From CAZAMI01 sp964627805 (GTDB taxonomy: Archaea > Thermoproteota > Thermoprotei_A > Sulfolobales > NBVN01), in assembly GCA_964627805.1 (NCBI GenBank), contig CAZVLA010000038.1, positions 1 through 27,762 on the forward strand: DNA of 27,762 nt. The letters are read 5' to 3'. Positions 16,067 to 24,230 of the stretch are shown here, piece by piece. The notes beneath the pieces were generated by a model. It searched no databases, was not told where the DNA came from, and worked only from the letters and a program-made list of their open reading frames with translations. The position numbers were made by a program, and so were the translations under genes. Positions within the stretch are counted from its first letter, which is position 1. Each line of letters opens with the position of its first letter.

Positions 16067-17245
16067 ATGAGGGTGGATAGGCAGTTCGTACTTAAGGTGG
16101 TGAGGGCACTCTCTGTATTACCTATTATATATTATTACGTAGTAACCATTAAGTCAGCAGGTATTCAGTACGTGCCAATAACGTTAGCTACTCTAACCTC
16201 ACCCTACGTACTGGTTAATTTATTGGTAACAGCCTTAAGTGTTGTTGGTTTAGCTACTGCATTCTATGCAATGACGGGTAGTGTAGTCTCGTTAGCTACC
16301 TCATACTCGATATACGTAATACTCTTAGTAGCTAGGAGGGCCTACGTTAGCTTAGGGATTACGTACGCAGTAATTGCTGGGTTAGTTACTTACGTAGTCA
16401 TCGATGTATTAGCTAGGACATGGCGTGGTGGTGCTGAGACATCAATTAAGGTAGGTCTACCAGGGTTAGTTACTTACGTGGGTTTCGAGTTGTTTAAGTT
16501 CGGAGTACCTATACTACTTGCTTACTTCATATTCATGTTCTACCAAGGAGTACTCAGTACGAGCATAACTACATCACCTGGAGTTAGTATGTTGTGGGAC
16601 TTGATGGTATCTACCTTAGTGGGTAGGTTACTCATATTCCTACTCGTACTAGGTATAGGTGCTTACTTAATAGGTTCGTTCATGGAGGTACTTGCTGAGT
16701 ACTCAATGCCCTCCTACCTAAGGTTCCTAGACTTCCTGAGGTCCGAGGTATCATCAGCTATTAAGTCACTTAAGCTAGGTATTGAGTCTAAATTCGCTAT
16801 TAGGTTCATGTCCTTCCTAGGGTCACTAATACTCTACCCATTCATCATAGTAATTACTCAAGACATCATGGGGTACTTAAGTAGGTTCATGCCCTACTTA
16901 ACAGTATTAACTACAGTCACTACGCACTTACCTCACCAGCTAATTAAGTACGTAGGATTCGCTCAAGGTATTCTAGGGTTAATAGTTGCTTACTTACTAA
17001 TGAGGTACGTATTCATGAGGGTTGTAATGCTTAGGGTAGGTATTAAGGGGTTAGTTACTGTAGCAGTAATTACCGCTCTATTCGGGGCGTACCTACAGTA
17101 CAGGTACGGCTTACTCACTTCATTAGTTAGTGGTGGGTCACCAACACCCCTAGACTTTAGGGTATGGAGTGCCTACTACTCTATTTATTCTCAGGCCCTA
17201 TCACTTATTAGGTACGTACTGTACGTACTGGGTGTTACGCCATGA
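16067..17245 (+). CDS. Polytopic membrane protein, unrecognised
   Basis: The 392 residues form about eight or nine hydrophobic helices, for example FIFMFYQGV near residue 160, LLIFLLVLGIGAYLIGSF near 195, ILGLIVAYLLMRYVF near 310 and GLVTVAVITALFGAYL near 328. One longer charged loop follows the middle (LRFLDFLRSEVSSAIKSLKLG, about residues 220-240). There are no nucleotide-binding or transporter signatures that I recognise. Its position between the DUF4129 and DUF4350 genes indicates a membrane component of the MoxR-linked complex. ATG 16067 is the only reasonable start in frame. Its stop overlaps the next ATG (ATGA). Confidence 0.78.
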   Translation: MRVDRQFVLKVVRALSVLPIIYYYVVTIKSAGIQYVPITLATLTSPYVLVNLLVTALSVVGLATAFYAMTGSVVSLATSYSIYVILLVARRAYVSLGITYAVIAGLVTYVVIDVLARTWRGGAETSIKVGLPGLVTYVGFELFKFGVPILLAYFIFMFYQGVLSTSITTSPGVSMLWDLMVSTLVGRLLIFLLVLGIGAYLIGSFMEVLAEYSMPSYLRFLDFLRSEVSSAIKSLKLGIESKFAIRFMSFLGSLILYPFIIVITQDIMGYLSRFMPYLTVLTTVTTHLPHQLIKYVGFAQGILGLIVAYLLMRYVFMRVVMLRVGIKGLVTVAVITALFGAYLQYRYGLLTSLVSGGSPTPLDFRVWSAYYSIYSQALSLIRYVLYVLGVTP

Positions 17246-17490
17246 GGTTCGTGAGTTACGGTAAGATTAAGGAGTTCATATATCTGGGCCTAGGTATTGC
17301 CTTACTGATAGTAGCTTACCAATTCTTCAGTATGGCTGTGGCTTACATGGGTAAGGCACTAGTAGCTACTTCAGCACTCTCAGCACTGATAGGGTTCACC
17401 TTCATAGTAGCTTCAATCCAGCTATTCAGGTTGAGTGCTATAGCTAAGTCAGTTAGTGAGGGTGAGGGAGGAGGCGGTAGTGGGGGATGA
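17242..17490 (+). CDS. Small two-helix membrane protein
   Basis: The 82 residues have two membrane helices (about 12-30, FIYLGLGIALLIVAYQFF; and 38-60, LVATSALSALIGFTFIVASIQL) and end in a Gly-rich tail (GEGGGGSGG). The start overlaps the upstream stop by 4 bp, and its stop overlaps the DUF4350 start by 4 bp. Translation of the three genes is therefore probably coupled. I recognise no family. The position between membrane components suggests a subunit that helps assembly. Confidence 0.75.
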   Translation: MRFVSYGKIKEFIYLGLGIALLIVAYQFFSMAVAYMGKALVATSALSALIGFTFIVASIQLFRLSAIAKSVSEGEGGGGSGG

Positions 17491-18899
17491 GGGGTAGGTA
17501 CTTCCTAATAGCTCTAGCGGTGATAGTCTTCATAGCAATGCTTCAGTACCCACCTAGGGTACCCTCACTAGCTAGTGGTGCCTCACCAGCTAATACGGGC
17601 TGGGACGGTACTTCAGACTTCCTTAAGTTACTTCAGGCTATGGGTTATAGAGTGTACGTAATAACTGACTGGTGCAGTGCCTACAGGTTGAGTAAGTCAA
17701 TTAATAAGTCAGTCACGGTAGTCATAATATCACCTGAGGAACCGTACAGTAGGGGTGAGGTTGATTGCTTAGTAACTATGATTCAGGACTCCCTAAGCCG
17801 TACTGGGCACGCCTCATTACTGGTAGCTGATGAGGGTCCCTACACGAACCCCATACTTAGGTTATTAGGTGTTGATGCTGAGGTAGTTAGTAGGTACTTA
17901 GTTAAGTCGGTTAGGGGGGATCCCTACCCCCTAGCTAGGCTTAAGGTACCTAATGACGGTACGTACGAACTCGTACTGAATTACGCAGCTAAGCTTGAGT
18001 ACTGGGGTAGTGCTGAGTTAGGGGGTACGACACTTAAGGGTAATGTAGTAGCTGCTTACGAGGTTAAGGGAGGGTTTAAGGCTTACGTAATATCCGATGG
18101 TTCAGTATTCATTAATGAGGTACTTAGGCTGAATAGGAGTAGGTACGATTATAAGGGCTTCATAGAGTCACTAATGAGTTGGTTAGGTAAGCCTTCGGAT
18201 TACGTAGTAATGGTTGAGGGTGCTAAGTACGTATCATCACTTAATAAGGTACTTAATGAGTTTAAGGCATCACTAATGACTGGTGCTGACTTAAGTAAGT
18301 TAGTAGCTCTCTTCATAGCTATGCTACACCCGATGGTGTGGTTCCCGATATTCCATAACATAGCCTTAAGTGCTGACATGAAGTTTAGGGAGTTACTAAT
18401 AACTAATGAAGTGTTTAGGTTAGCATCCGTAGGTCTAGCAGCACTACTTATTCTCTACGTACTCAATAGGGTATTAGGTGTTAAGGAGTCCGTAAGTGAT
18501 GAAGCACTAACCCCCGTATCTGAGGTCGACATAATAGTAGATACACCGGTTAGGAGGGAGGTAGTAGCTGGTAAGTTGAGGCTGGGTAAGGAGGACGTAG
18601 TAGCTCTATACGACATAGTTAATGAGGTACTTAAGAAGACCTTAGGTAAGGGTCTTGAGGATCCTGAAGTAGTTCATGCATTAGCATCGATTACGGGCCT
18701 CGATGAGGGCTTCCTTAGGAGGTACGTAAGTAGGTTGAGAAGGCTTAATGAGAAGGTCAGGGAGGGTAAGTTCCTACCTATAGTTATCTCATGGAATAGG
18801 ACAGCTAGGAAGTTAATTAGTGAGTCTGATGAGGTGCTTAAGAGGTTAGGTACTGCCTTAAGTGAGGAGGTAGGTATTGAGAGACTCATTAGGAGGTAG
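17487..18899 (+). CDS. DUF4350 domain membrane protein
   Basis: The 470 residues begin with a membrane anchor (YFLIALAVIVFIAMLQ). The DUF4350 pattern follows (ASPANTGWDGTSDFLKLLQAMGYRVYVI, about residues 31-58), then a Rossmann-like extracytoplasmic domain (VTVVIISPEEP, SLLVADEGPYTN). A second hydrophobic region comes at about residues 275-330 (ALFIAMLHPMVWFPIFHN, then FRLASVGLAALLILYVL). The C-terminal 140 residues are charged and helical, probably in the cytoplasm. DUF4350 proteins are frequent members of MoxR/DUF58 gene clusters and resemble GATase-like domains without catalysis. Start and stop spacing show it is in the same operon as its neighbours. Confidence 0.82.
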   Translation: MRGRYFLIALAVIVFIAMLQYPPRVPSLASGASPANTGWDGTSDFLKLLQAMGYRVYVITDWCSAYRLSKSINKSVTVVIISPEEPYSRGEVDCLVTMIQDSLSRTGHASLLVADEGPYTNPILRLLGVDAEVVSRYLVKSVRGDPYPLARLKVPNDGTYELVLNYAAKLEYWGSAELGGTTLKGNVVAAYEVKGGFKAYVISDGSVFINEVLRLNRSRYDYKGFIESLMSWLGKPSDYVVMVEGAKYVSSLNKVLNEFKASLMTGADLSKLVALFIAMLHPMVWFPIFHNIALSADMKFRELLITNEVFRLASVGLAALLILYVLNRVLGVKESVSDEALTPVSEVDIIVDTPVRREVVAGKLRLGKEDVVALYDIVNEVLKKTLGKGLEDPEVVHALASITGLDEGFLRRYVSRLRRLNEKVREGKFLPIVISWNRTARKLISESDEVLKRLGTALSEEVGIERLIRR

Positions 18900-18904
18900 G
18901 ACTT

Positions 18905-19402
18905 ATGGGGAGTAACTTAAGGTTGTGTAAGGGACGCGATAAGTTAGTCTGTGGTGTGTGTAGTGGGTTAGGTAATTACTTAGGTATTGACCCAAACATA
19001 ATTAGGTTACTAACCGTAATCCTATTCCTAATCTCACCATCAGTTGCTGTAGTCACTTACTTCCTAGCGTGTATGTTACTACCTAATTATGAGGAGGGTA
19101 GGTGCTTAGTTAATGAGTATAAACCACTTCATGAGTACTTGAGGAGGTTAAGTAGTGAGTTAAGTATTGAGGGTATTAGGTACTTAATAGCTTTAGTAGG
19201 TACTGCATTAATGATTGCTGGTGTAGCGCTTTCCCTAACACCCTTATTCACGGGCTCATCAGTAATTAATGGAGCTGCATTACTCATACCCCTACTAACT
19301 CATTCATTAGGTGGTTTAGCACTAATTATTGCTGGGGCTGCTGTAGTCTTCATAGCCTCTAAGGTAGGGTATCATGTACAGAGTAGTGAGGAGGGTGGGT
19401 AG
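18905..19402 (+). CDS. PspC-domain membrane protein
   Basis: The N-terminal 60 residues match PspC: LRLCKGRDKLVCGVCSGLGNYLGIDPNIIRLL, then a membrane helix (TVILFLISPSVAVVTYFLACMLLP). Two more hydrophobic segments follow (about 88-115 and 122-155). PspC domains in bacteria sense envelope stress or regulate phage-shock responses; in archaea the function is less known. Here the gene follows the DUF4350 gene by 5 bp and overlaps the GH13-like gene by 29 bp, so it belongs to the envelope operon. Cysteines at C8, C16 and C19 precede the helix. ATG 18905 gives the normal PspC N-terminus. Confidence 0.87.
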   Translation: MGSNLRLCKGRDKLVCGVCSGLGNYLGIDPNIIRLLTVILFLISPSVAVVTYFLACMLLPNYEEGRCLVNEYKPLHEYLRRLSSELSIEGIRYLIALVGTALMIAGVALSLTPLFTGSSVINGAALLIPLLTHSLGGLALIIAGAAVVFIASKVGYHVQSSEEGG

Positions 19403-21266
19403 TGGGGCTGGTGGCTTAGGTACTTACTTAGTGGAGTTCAGTACTGAATTACCTAGGGAGGTTAGGAGGGCTTACTTAATAGGTGACTTCAATTCATGGT
19501 CCCTAGGCTCAGCACCATTAACTAAGGTGGGTAGTAGGGGTTACGTGAGGTTAGTACTACCTAGGGGGGTCTTCAGGTATGCCTACTACTTAGGTCGTGG
19601 GGTAGTTACTCATGATAGGGAGGTAGGTAGTACTTCTAGGGCCTACGTACCCTTAGTAGGTAATGTAGTTAAGGTATCCACAGCATACGTAGGTGTTAAT
19701 GATGAGTCCCTAGACGTTAGTGTAGGTGATGTTGTTGAGTGCTTAGGTAATTACTGCTTAGTTAGGTTAGCTATTAGGGAGTCCCTAAGTGATTGGTTAA
19801 GTATTAAGTACGTATGTATGAATGGTAGTAGCGACTCTAAAGTATCTCTAGTGAGTGATGATGCGTTAATGAGGTACGGTAAGTACTCATGCCTTGAGTA
19901 CTTAGTACCTTGTGAGTTAAGTAAGTACTCACTAAGTTTTAAGGGAGGCTCCAAGGAGTGGGTTAGGGTTTCAAGGAAGTCACTACGTACTTCATGGTTA
20001 TGGGACTCGGTAGTCCTTGAGGTAGCGATAGATGACGTAATGGATAGGTATGACGACGTATTAGTCACTATGAGGTACTTAGGAGCTAACGCAGTTAGGT
20101 TAAGGATAACCCCGCACTCATTCATAAGACCTGAGGATATGCTGGATTTAGGTGAGGGTGGCTCTAAGGAGGTTGCTGGGTTAGTTAGGTCCTTAAGTGC
20201 TGAGGGGGCTTCAGTAATTCTGGACCTACCACTAACCTACGTAACACCATGCTTTAGGGGCTTCCTAGACGTTATTGAGTTAGGTAGTAAGTCTAGTTTT
20301 AGGGACTGGTTCGTAGTACTTGATGACTCCCTATGGAGGGGTGTAGGCTTCAGCGGTCCCTCACTAACTACTAAGTCATCATGCTACGTAGTGTACGAGT
20401 TAATGAAGGAGCTTAGGAACCACGACGTTATTGAGTTAGAGACTGTTGAGCCACCAACACTAAGGCTCAACCTCAACTCATTAGGCGTTATGGGGGCTAT
20501 AGAGAGGACCATTAAGTTCTGGGTACGTGTTGGGTGTAGGGGCTTAGTAATTAGTAGGTCATACGGAATACCTTCGGAGTACTTAACGGCGGCTTCCGAA
20601 GTAGCTAAAGGGTTAAGGAGTGATGCGGTAGTTCTTGGTGAGTCACTAACCACACCTACTTACCAGCTAATTAACTCAGGTATCGACGGTGTTATTGACT
20701 ACGGTTTAGGACTACTGATTACGGAGTTCGTTAGGGGTGCGTTAGACCTTAAGTCATTCGCTACGGAGGTAATGATTAGGTACGTGAACGTACCGCTGAG
20801 TAAGGCGTTAAGTACTTACGTAGCACTACCTGAGGAACCCATATGTAGCTTAGTTAGTGAGGATGAGGCTAAGCTAGCTTACGCATCGGTACTAGCGCTC
20901 CCCGGACCACTAACGATTAAGTTCTCGGACGTAATGGCGTGCGGTAGGAGGTTTAGGTCATTCATTAAGGTATTAACTAAGGTGGTTAGGGACGTTAAGT
21001 CACTTAGGTTAGGGCTACTTAAGCTAAGTATCCACGACTCAGTACTAGTTACTAGGAGGTACTTAGTAGGTGATGAGTCCTTAGTAGTGATTAACGCATC
21101 AAGCAGTAAGAGGAAGGTCAGGGTTAGGGATTTAGTAGGTGATTACAAGGACTTAGTAAGTGGGGGCTTAAGTAGGTTTAACGGTAAGGTTAAGTTAAGA
21201 CCTAAGGAGGTACTGATCCTTAAGAAGGTGATTAAGGAGGAACCACTGAGTTACTTCACAGCCTAA
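19374..21266 (+). CDS. GH13 alpha-amylase-like pseudoenzyme with CBM48-like domain
   Basis: Residues 18-85 look like a CBM48/E-set domain (YLIGDFNSWSLGSAPL, then FRYAYYLG). Residues about 215-540 follow the GH13 barrel order: MRYLGANAVRLRITP; region I VILDLPLTYVTP (D284, but the usual NH is TY); LRLNLNSLGVMGAIERTIKFW; region II GCRGLVISRSY; region III VVLGES (E423); and region IV YVALPEEPI (483-490). In active enzymes region II reads GFRLD. Here the nucleophile Asp is S394 and the preceding Arg is Val, and region IV lacks the NHD. Only the acid/base Glu remains. A C-terminal beta domain (ESLVVINASSSKRKVRV) completes the fold. No signal peptide, so cytoplasmic. Most likely a catalytically dead sensor or scaffold. 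The start may be ATG 19374, GTG 19386 or GTG 19395. Confidence 0.75.
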   Translation: MYRVVRRVGSGAGGLGTYLVEFSTELPREVRRAYLIGDFNSWSLGSAPLTKVGSRGYVRLVLPRGVFRYAYYLGRGVVTHDREVGSTSRAYVPLVGNVVKVSTAYVGVNDESLDVSVGDVVECLGNYCLVRLAIRESLSDWLSIKYVCMNGSSDSKVSLVSDDALMRYGKYSCLEYLVPCELSKYSLSFKGGSKEWVRVSRKSLRTSWLWDSVVLEVAIDDVMDRYDDVLVTMRYLGANAVRLRITPHSFIRPEDMLDLGEGGSKEVAGLVRSLSAEGASVILDLPLTYVTPCFRGFLDVIELGSKSSFRDWFVVLDDSLWRGVGFSGPSLTTKSSCYVVYELMKELRNHDVIELETVEPPTLRLNLNSLGVMGAIERTIKFWVRVGCRGLVISRSYGIPSEYLTAASEVAKGLRSDAVVLGESLTTPTYQLINSGIDGVIDYGLGLLITEFVRGALDLKSFATEVMIRYVNVPLSKALSTYVALPEEPICSLVSEDEAKLAYASVLALPGPLTIKFSDVMACGRRFRSFIKVLTKVVRDVKSLRLGLLKLSIHDSVLVTRRYLVGDESLVVINASSSKRKVRVRDLVGDYKDLVSGGLSRFNGKVKLRPKEVLILKKVIKEEPLSYFTA

Positions 21267-21317
21267 CTTATGAACGCAGATTAACTTCCTAAGCGAGGGC
21301 ATAGTGGGCGCTACGTA

Positions 21318-22226
21318 GTGAGGGGAGGGAGTGCCTTAGTTATCGCGTTGATAGTTATCCTCGTCATCGTCGCAGTAGCTATAGTCTTCATGAGTACCTT
21401 AGGTACTAAGCACTTAAGGACATTCCTAGGTAACCTATCCCTAAGGAGTAACGCGTCAGTCACTACATCAGTAATTATTAAGCCACCTAAGGTAGGTCCT
21501 AACGACGTATTCATAGCTATACTAGTTGATAATGACCCGTACGCACCGGGACTTAAGACTGCTTGGGGTATATCAGTCTATGTTGAGGCCTACGGTAGGA
21601 GGATACTATTCGATACTGGACCTAGTCCTGACGTACTTAAGTACAATAGTGAGAAGTTAGGTATTGACCTATCTAAGCTAGATGCGGTAGTTATTAGTCA
21701 CGAGCATGGGGACCACGTAGGTGGTTTACCCTACGTAGCTAAGGTAGCTGGTAAGGTGCTTACGTACATACCTCAAGGAGCTACATTAGCCCTCTGGAAC
21801 ATGGTTGCTAGGTTAGGTCTTAAGCCTGTAGTAGTTACGTCATCAACTGAGATATTCCCTGATATATACGTGATAGGTCCCCTCTACGGACCACCAGCTG
21901 AGGAAGCACTAGCTATTAACACTAAGTACGGACTCGTGATAATAGTTGGTTGCTCACACCCAGGCGTAGTTAATTTCGTGCGGAAGGCTATGGAGGTAAC
22001 TCACGAGAAGCCGTACATAGTAATAGGTGGTTTCCACCTAATAGGTGAGGAGCATAGTAAGGTTAGGGAAGTAGCTGATGAGCTGGTCTCCCTAGGCGTT
22101 AAGAAGATATGCCCGACACACTGTAGTGGTGAGTATATTAAGGAGTACCTAAGGGAGAAGTACCCCAACATATACCTTAGGTGCGGTGTCGGTTACGAAT
22201 TACTACTTAAGAATGTTAGGCCCTAA
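21318..22226 (+). CDS. Membrane-anchored metallo-beta-lactamase-fold hydrolase (COG1237-like)
   Basis: A single N-terminal membrane helix (residues 5-27) is followed by a linker and an MBL domain. Metal ligands are seen in SHEHGDH (H128, H130, D132, H133) after RILFDTGPSPDVLKYNSEKLGID. The late blocks IIVGCSHPGVVNFVRKA and IGGFHL supply further His ligands. This set, with FDTG and the GCSHPG motif, fits the COG1237 group, which includes the archaeal enzyme named for dihydropterin-ribofuranosylaminobenzene phosphate synthase. The membrane anchor and the probable outside location make a pterin role here doubtful. The start is GTG at 21318, at the signal anchor. The gene converges on the HAD gene with an 11-bp overlap. 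Confidence 0.87.
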   Translation: MRGGSALVIALIVILVIVAVAIVFMSTLGTKHLRTFLGNLSLRSNASVTTSVIIKPPKVGPNDVFIAILVDNDPYAPGLKTAWGISVYVEAYGRRILFDTGPSPDVLKYNSEKLGIDLSKLDAVVISHEHGDHVGGLPYVAKVAGKVLTYIPQGATLALWNMVARLGLKPVVVTSSTEIFPDIYVIGPLYGPPAEEALAINTKYGLVIIVGCSHPGVVNFVRKAMEVTHEKPYIVIGGFHLIGEEHSKVREVADELVSLGVKKICPTHCSGEYIKEYLREKYPNIYLRCGVGYELLLKNVRP

Positions 22227-22923
22227 TCAATGACTTAACTAGCTTAGGTAAGTACTTAATACTCGGTATGAAGTGTATGAACTCATTAATACTAACTACG
22301 TCATTAACATCACTAGTTACTAAGGCAGCCCTAAACCCGGCAGCTAAGGCACCACCGAAGTCCTCGATGATGCCGTCACCTACGTGTAGTACTTCATGGG
22401 GCTCTACATTAAGTACCCTACAGACCATAGCGAATGCCTTCCTATCCGGTTTCTGAACACCTAATTCATCAGCGTAGAACTGAGCTGCTATGTACTTACT
22501 GAAGCCTAAGTTACTTAGTAAGTGCCTAGTGTATATCCCCCTCCAGAATAGTACGTTACCTAGGGTAACTACCTTAAGACCTAATGAACTCACCTCCTTA
22601 ACAGCCTCTAAAGCACCCTCGATAACCACGTCCTCAGCCTTAAGTCCCTCAACAACGCTTGAGACGATCCTCCTAAGCACCCTAGGCTCAATACCTAACT
22701 CAGCAGCTAACATCCTTAAGGACTCCTTAACGGCGTTAGTAGCTCTTAACTCACCCTCCCTCCTAGCCTGCTTAGCACTTACGTAGGACTTAAGTACCTT
22801 ATCAAGGACCTCACCCTCACTAACTTTAAGGGTAGGTGCTAGTACCTTAGCAATACCCTCAAAGACCGCTTGAATCCTTAGTAAGGTATTCCATATATCA
22901 AGAGAAACTACCTTAACCCCCAA
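22216..22923 (-). CDS. HAD-superfamily hydrolase
   Basis: The 235 residues hold the HAD motifs in order: motif I DIWNTL (nucleophile D9), helical cap (about 20-100), motif II VTLGN (T120), motif III GVQKPDRKAF (K158) and motif IV VGDGIIEDFGGA (D183, D188). In phosphatases motif I is DxDxT; here the second Asp is W11. The same position is non-acidic in haloacid-dehalogenase-type members, so phosphatase activity should not be assumed. The start is TTG at 22923, with a TATA-like CCTTAAAAA (plus-strand sense) at 22952-22960, about 33 nt upstream. It is a single gene. Confidence 0.88.
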   Translation of the reverse strand: MGVKVVSLDIWNTLLRIQAVFEGIAKVLAPTLKVSEGEVLDKVLKSYVSAKQARREGELRATNAVKESLRMLAAELGIEPRVLRRIVSSVVEGLKAEDVVIEGALEAVKEVSSLGLKVVTLGNVLFWRGIYTRHLLSNLGFSKYIAAQFYADELGVQKPDRKAFAMVCRVLNVEPHEVLHVGDGIIEDFGGALAAGFRAALVTSDVNDVVSINEFIHFIPSIKYLPKLVKSLIRA

Positions 22924-22951
22924 CCTAACACCTAACTAACTAGTAACTACG

Positions 22952-22960
22952 CCTTAAAAA
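22952..22960 (-). promoter_or_regulatory. TATA box of the HAD gene
   Basis: The minus strand reads TTTTTAAGG, centred about 33 nt upstream of the TTG start at 22923, consistent with a leaderless or near-leaderless transcript. Confidence 0.5.
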
Positions 22961-22975
22961 CCACTTACTCAAAGG

Positions 22976-22996
22976 TACTGAATTCAGGATTCAGTA
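22976..22996. repeat. Short perfect inverted repeat (hairpin)
   Basis: Arms TACTGAAT (22976-22983) and ATTCAGTA (22989-22996) are perfectly complementary around a 5-nt loop. The left half also forms the 10-bp palindrome CTGAATTCAG (22978-22987). It lies about 55-75 bp upstream of the HAD start, so an operator is one option. Confidence 0.4.
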
Positions 22997-23237
22997 AGTA
23001 CCTCAAGTTAAGGAACGCTTAGCTAGACCTTACGTCCTCAATCCCCAAAACTCAAGAACCTATGCTGAGGCACCGTCCGTACTTACGTGGTGAGCGCCAG
23101 TAAGCCTCTCACTTCATGACTTGAGTACTTACTACCGTATTGACTCAGTAATGCTCTTAATTCGTGGGTACTTAGTAAGTGTGGGTCGCTGTACTTAGGG
23201 CTACCTCATGCGGTATCAAGTAGCTGTGGTGTTGGTT

Positions 23238-24230
23238 ATGGACCTCAGTATAGAGGTTGTTGATGTGTGGAAGAAGTACGTAGTTAGGGAGGGCCTTAGG
23301 CGTAGGAGGGTTGTTGAGGCTTTAAGGGGTATTACCTTCTTCGTTAGGAGAGGTACTATACATGCCTTACTAGGTCCTAACGGTGCTGGTAAGACAACTA
23401 CGGTTAAGATACTAGCTACGCTCCTCCTACCGGACTCCGGGACGGTTAGGGTTTTAGGGCGTGACGTAGTTAAGGAGGCTAGTGAGGTTAGGAAGTACAT
23501 CGGGTTAGTCCTCGACGTCTCTAAGGGGTTCTACATGTCATTAAGTGGTTACGAGAACCTAGTCTTCTACGGACTACTTAGGGGTATGTCATTTAGTGAT
23601 GCTAGGAGGAGGGCTAGGGAGGTTCTTGAGCTCGTAGGTCTTGAGGGTATGGGTGCTTCTGGGAGGCCCTACTACTCCTACAGTCTAGGTATGAGGGCTA
23701 GGTTAGCGATAGCTAAGGCACTACTCACGAATCCTGAAGTCCTACTCCTTGATGAGCCTACACTAGGCCTTGATGTTGAGAGTGCTAGGATGGTTAGGGA
23801 CTTAATGACTAGGTTAGCTAGGGAGGGTAGGACGATCTTAGTTACTGGTCATAACATGTACGAGATAGAGCAGATAGCTAATTACGTAACCATCATAAAT
23901 AAGGGTAAGGTAGTAGTTAGTGGCTCACCTGATGAGCTTAAGGAGAGGTTAGGACTTCTTCATAAGGTAAGTATTAAGGTTAGTGGCTCGGAAGTCAGTA
24001 GGTTCGTGAGTGAGTTAAGGAGTAACTTACCTATTGAGGGCTTAACGACTAACTACTTAGGTAGTGCGGTCTTAGTAACTACGTACGTGAGGAGTAGGAG
24101 GGAGGACATAGCTAGGTTAGTGTTTAAGCTATCTAAAGCACTAGACGTTAAGGTACTAGACTTCAGTATCGTAGAGCCCTCACTAGAGGATGCTTACTTA
24201 GCCGTAGTTAGGGGTGGTGGGGGTGGGTAG
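23238..24230 (+). CDS. ABC transporter ATP-binding protein (ABC-2 exporter type)
   Basis: With ATG 23238 the protein has 330 residues. It contains Walker A GPNGAGKT (46-53), the signature YSLGM (148-152, in place of LSGGQ), Walker B VLLLDEP (168-174) and the H-loop TGHN (H205). The Q-loop position reads GLVLDVSKGFY without the Gln, as also happens in some archaeal ABC-2 exporters. A C-terminal domain of about 100 residues (KVSIKVSG onward) is typical of drug or polysaccharide exporter ATPases. The frame is open from ATG 23208, but the extra ten residues are hydrophobic and unlike the family. GTGGTG at 23226-23231 serves as a ribosome site for 23238. It energises the two permeases that follow. 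Confidence 0.92.
   Translation: MDLSIEVVDVWKKYVVREGLRRRRVVEALRGITFFVRRGTIHALLGPNGAGKTTTVKILATLLLPDSGTVRVLGRDVVKEASEVRKYIGLVLDVSKGFYMSLSGYENLVFYGLLRGMSFSDARRRAREVLELVGLEGMGASGRPYYSYSLGMRARLAIAKALLTNPEVLLLDEPTLGLDVESARMVRDLMTRLAREGRTILVTGHNMYEIEQIANYVTIINKGKVVVSGSPDELKERLGLLHKVSIKVSGSEVSRFVSELRSNLPIEGLTTNYLGSAVLVTTYVRSRREDIARLVFKLSKALDVKVLDFSIVEPSLEDAYLAVVRGGGGG

Larger units (their letters stand above)
22924..23237. other. 314-bp non-coding stretch before the ABC exporter
   Basis: I found no convincing frame here. It contains the HAD promoter (22952-22960), an 8-bp perfect hairpin at 22976-22996 and a weaker hairpin at 23082-23104. It also has an AT content lower than the other promoter regions and no clear TATA box close to the ABC gene. 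C and D box motifs of guide RNAs were looked for and not found. Confidence 0.5.

Noticed and set aside
16048..16080. Ten-codon frame starting ATG 16048 with a GGAGA site, overlapping the start of the polytopic membrane protein
   Set aside because: It is too short to judge and could arise by chance. A leader peptide is conceivable, but nothing else supports it.
23208..23237. Upstream ATG for the ABC ATPase
   Set aside because: It adds ten hydrophobic residues not found in the family, while a ribosome-site-like GTGGTG precedes ATG 23238.
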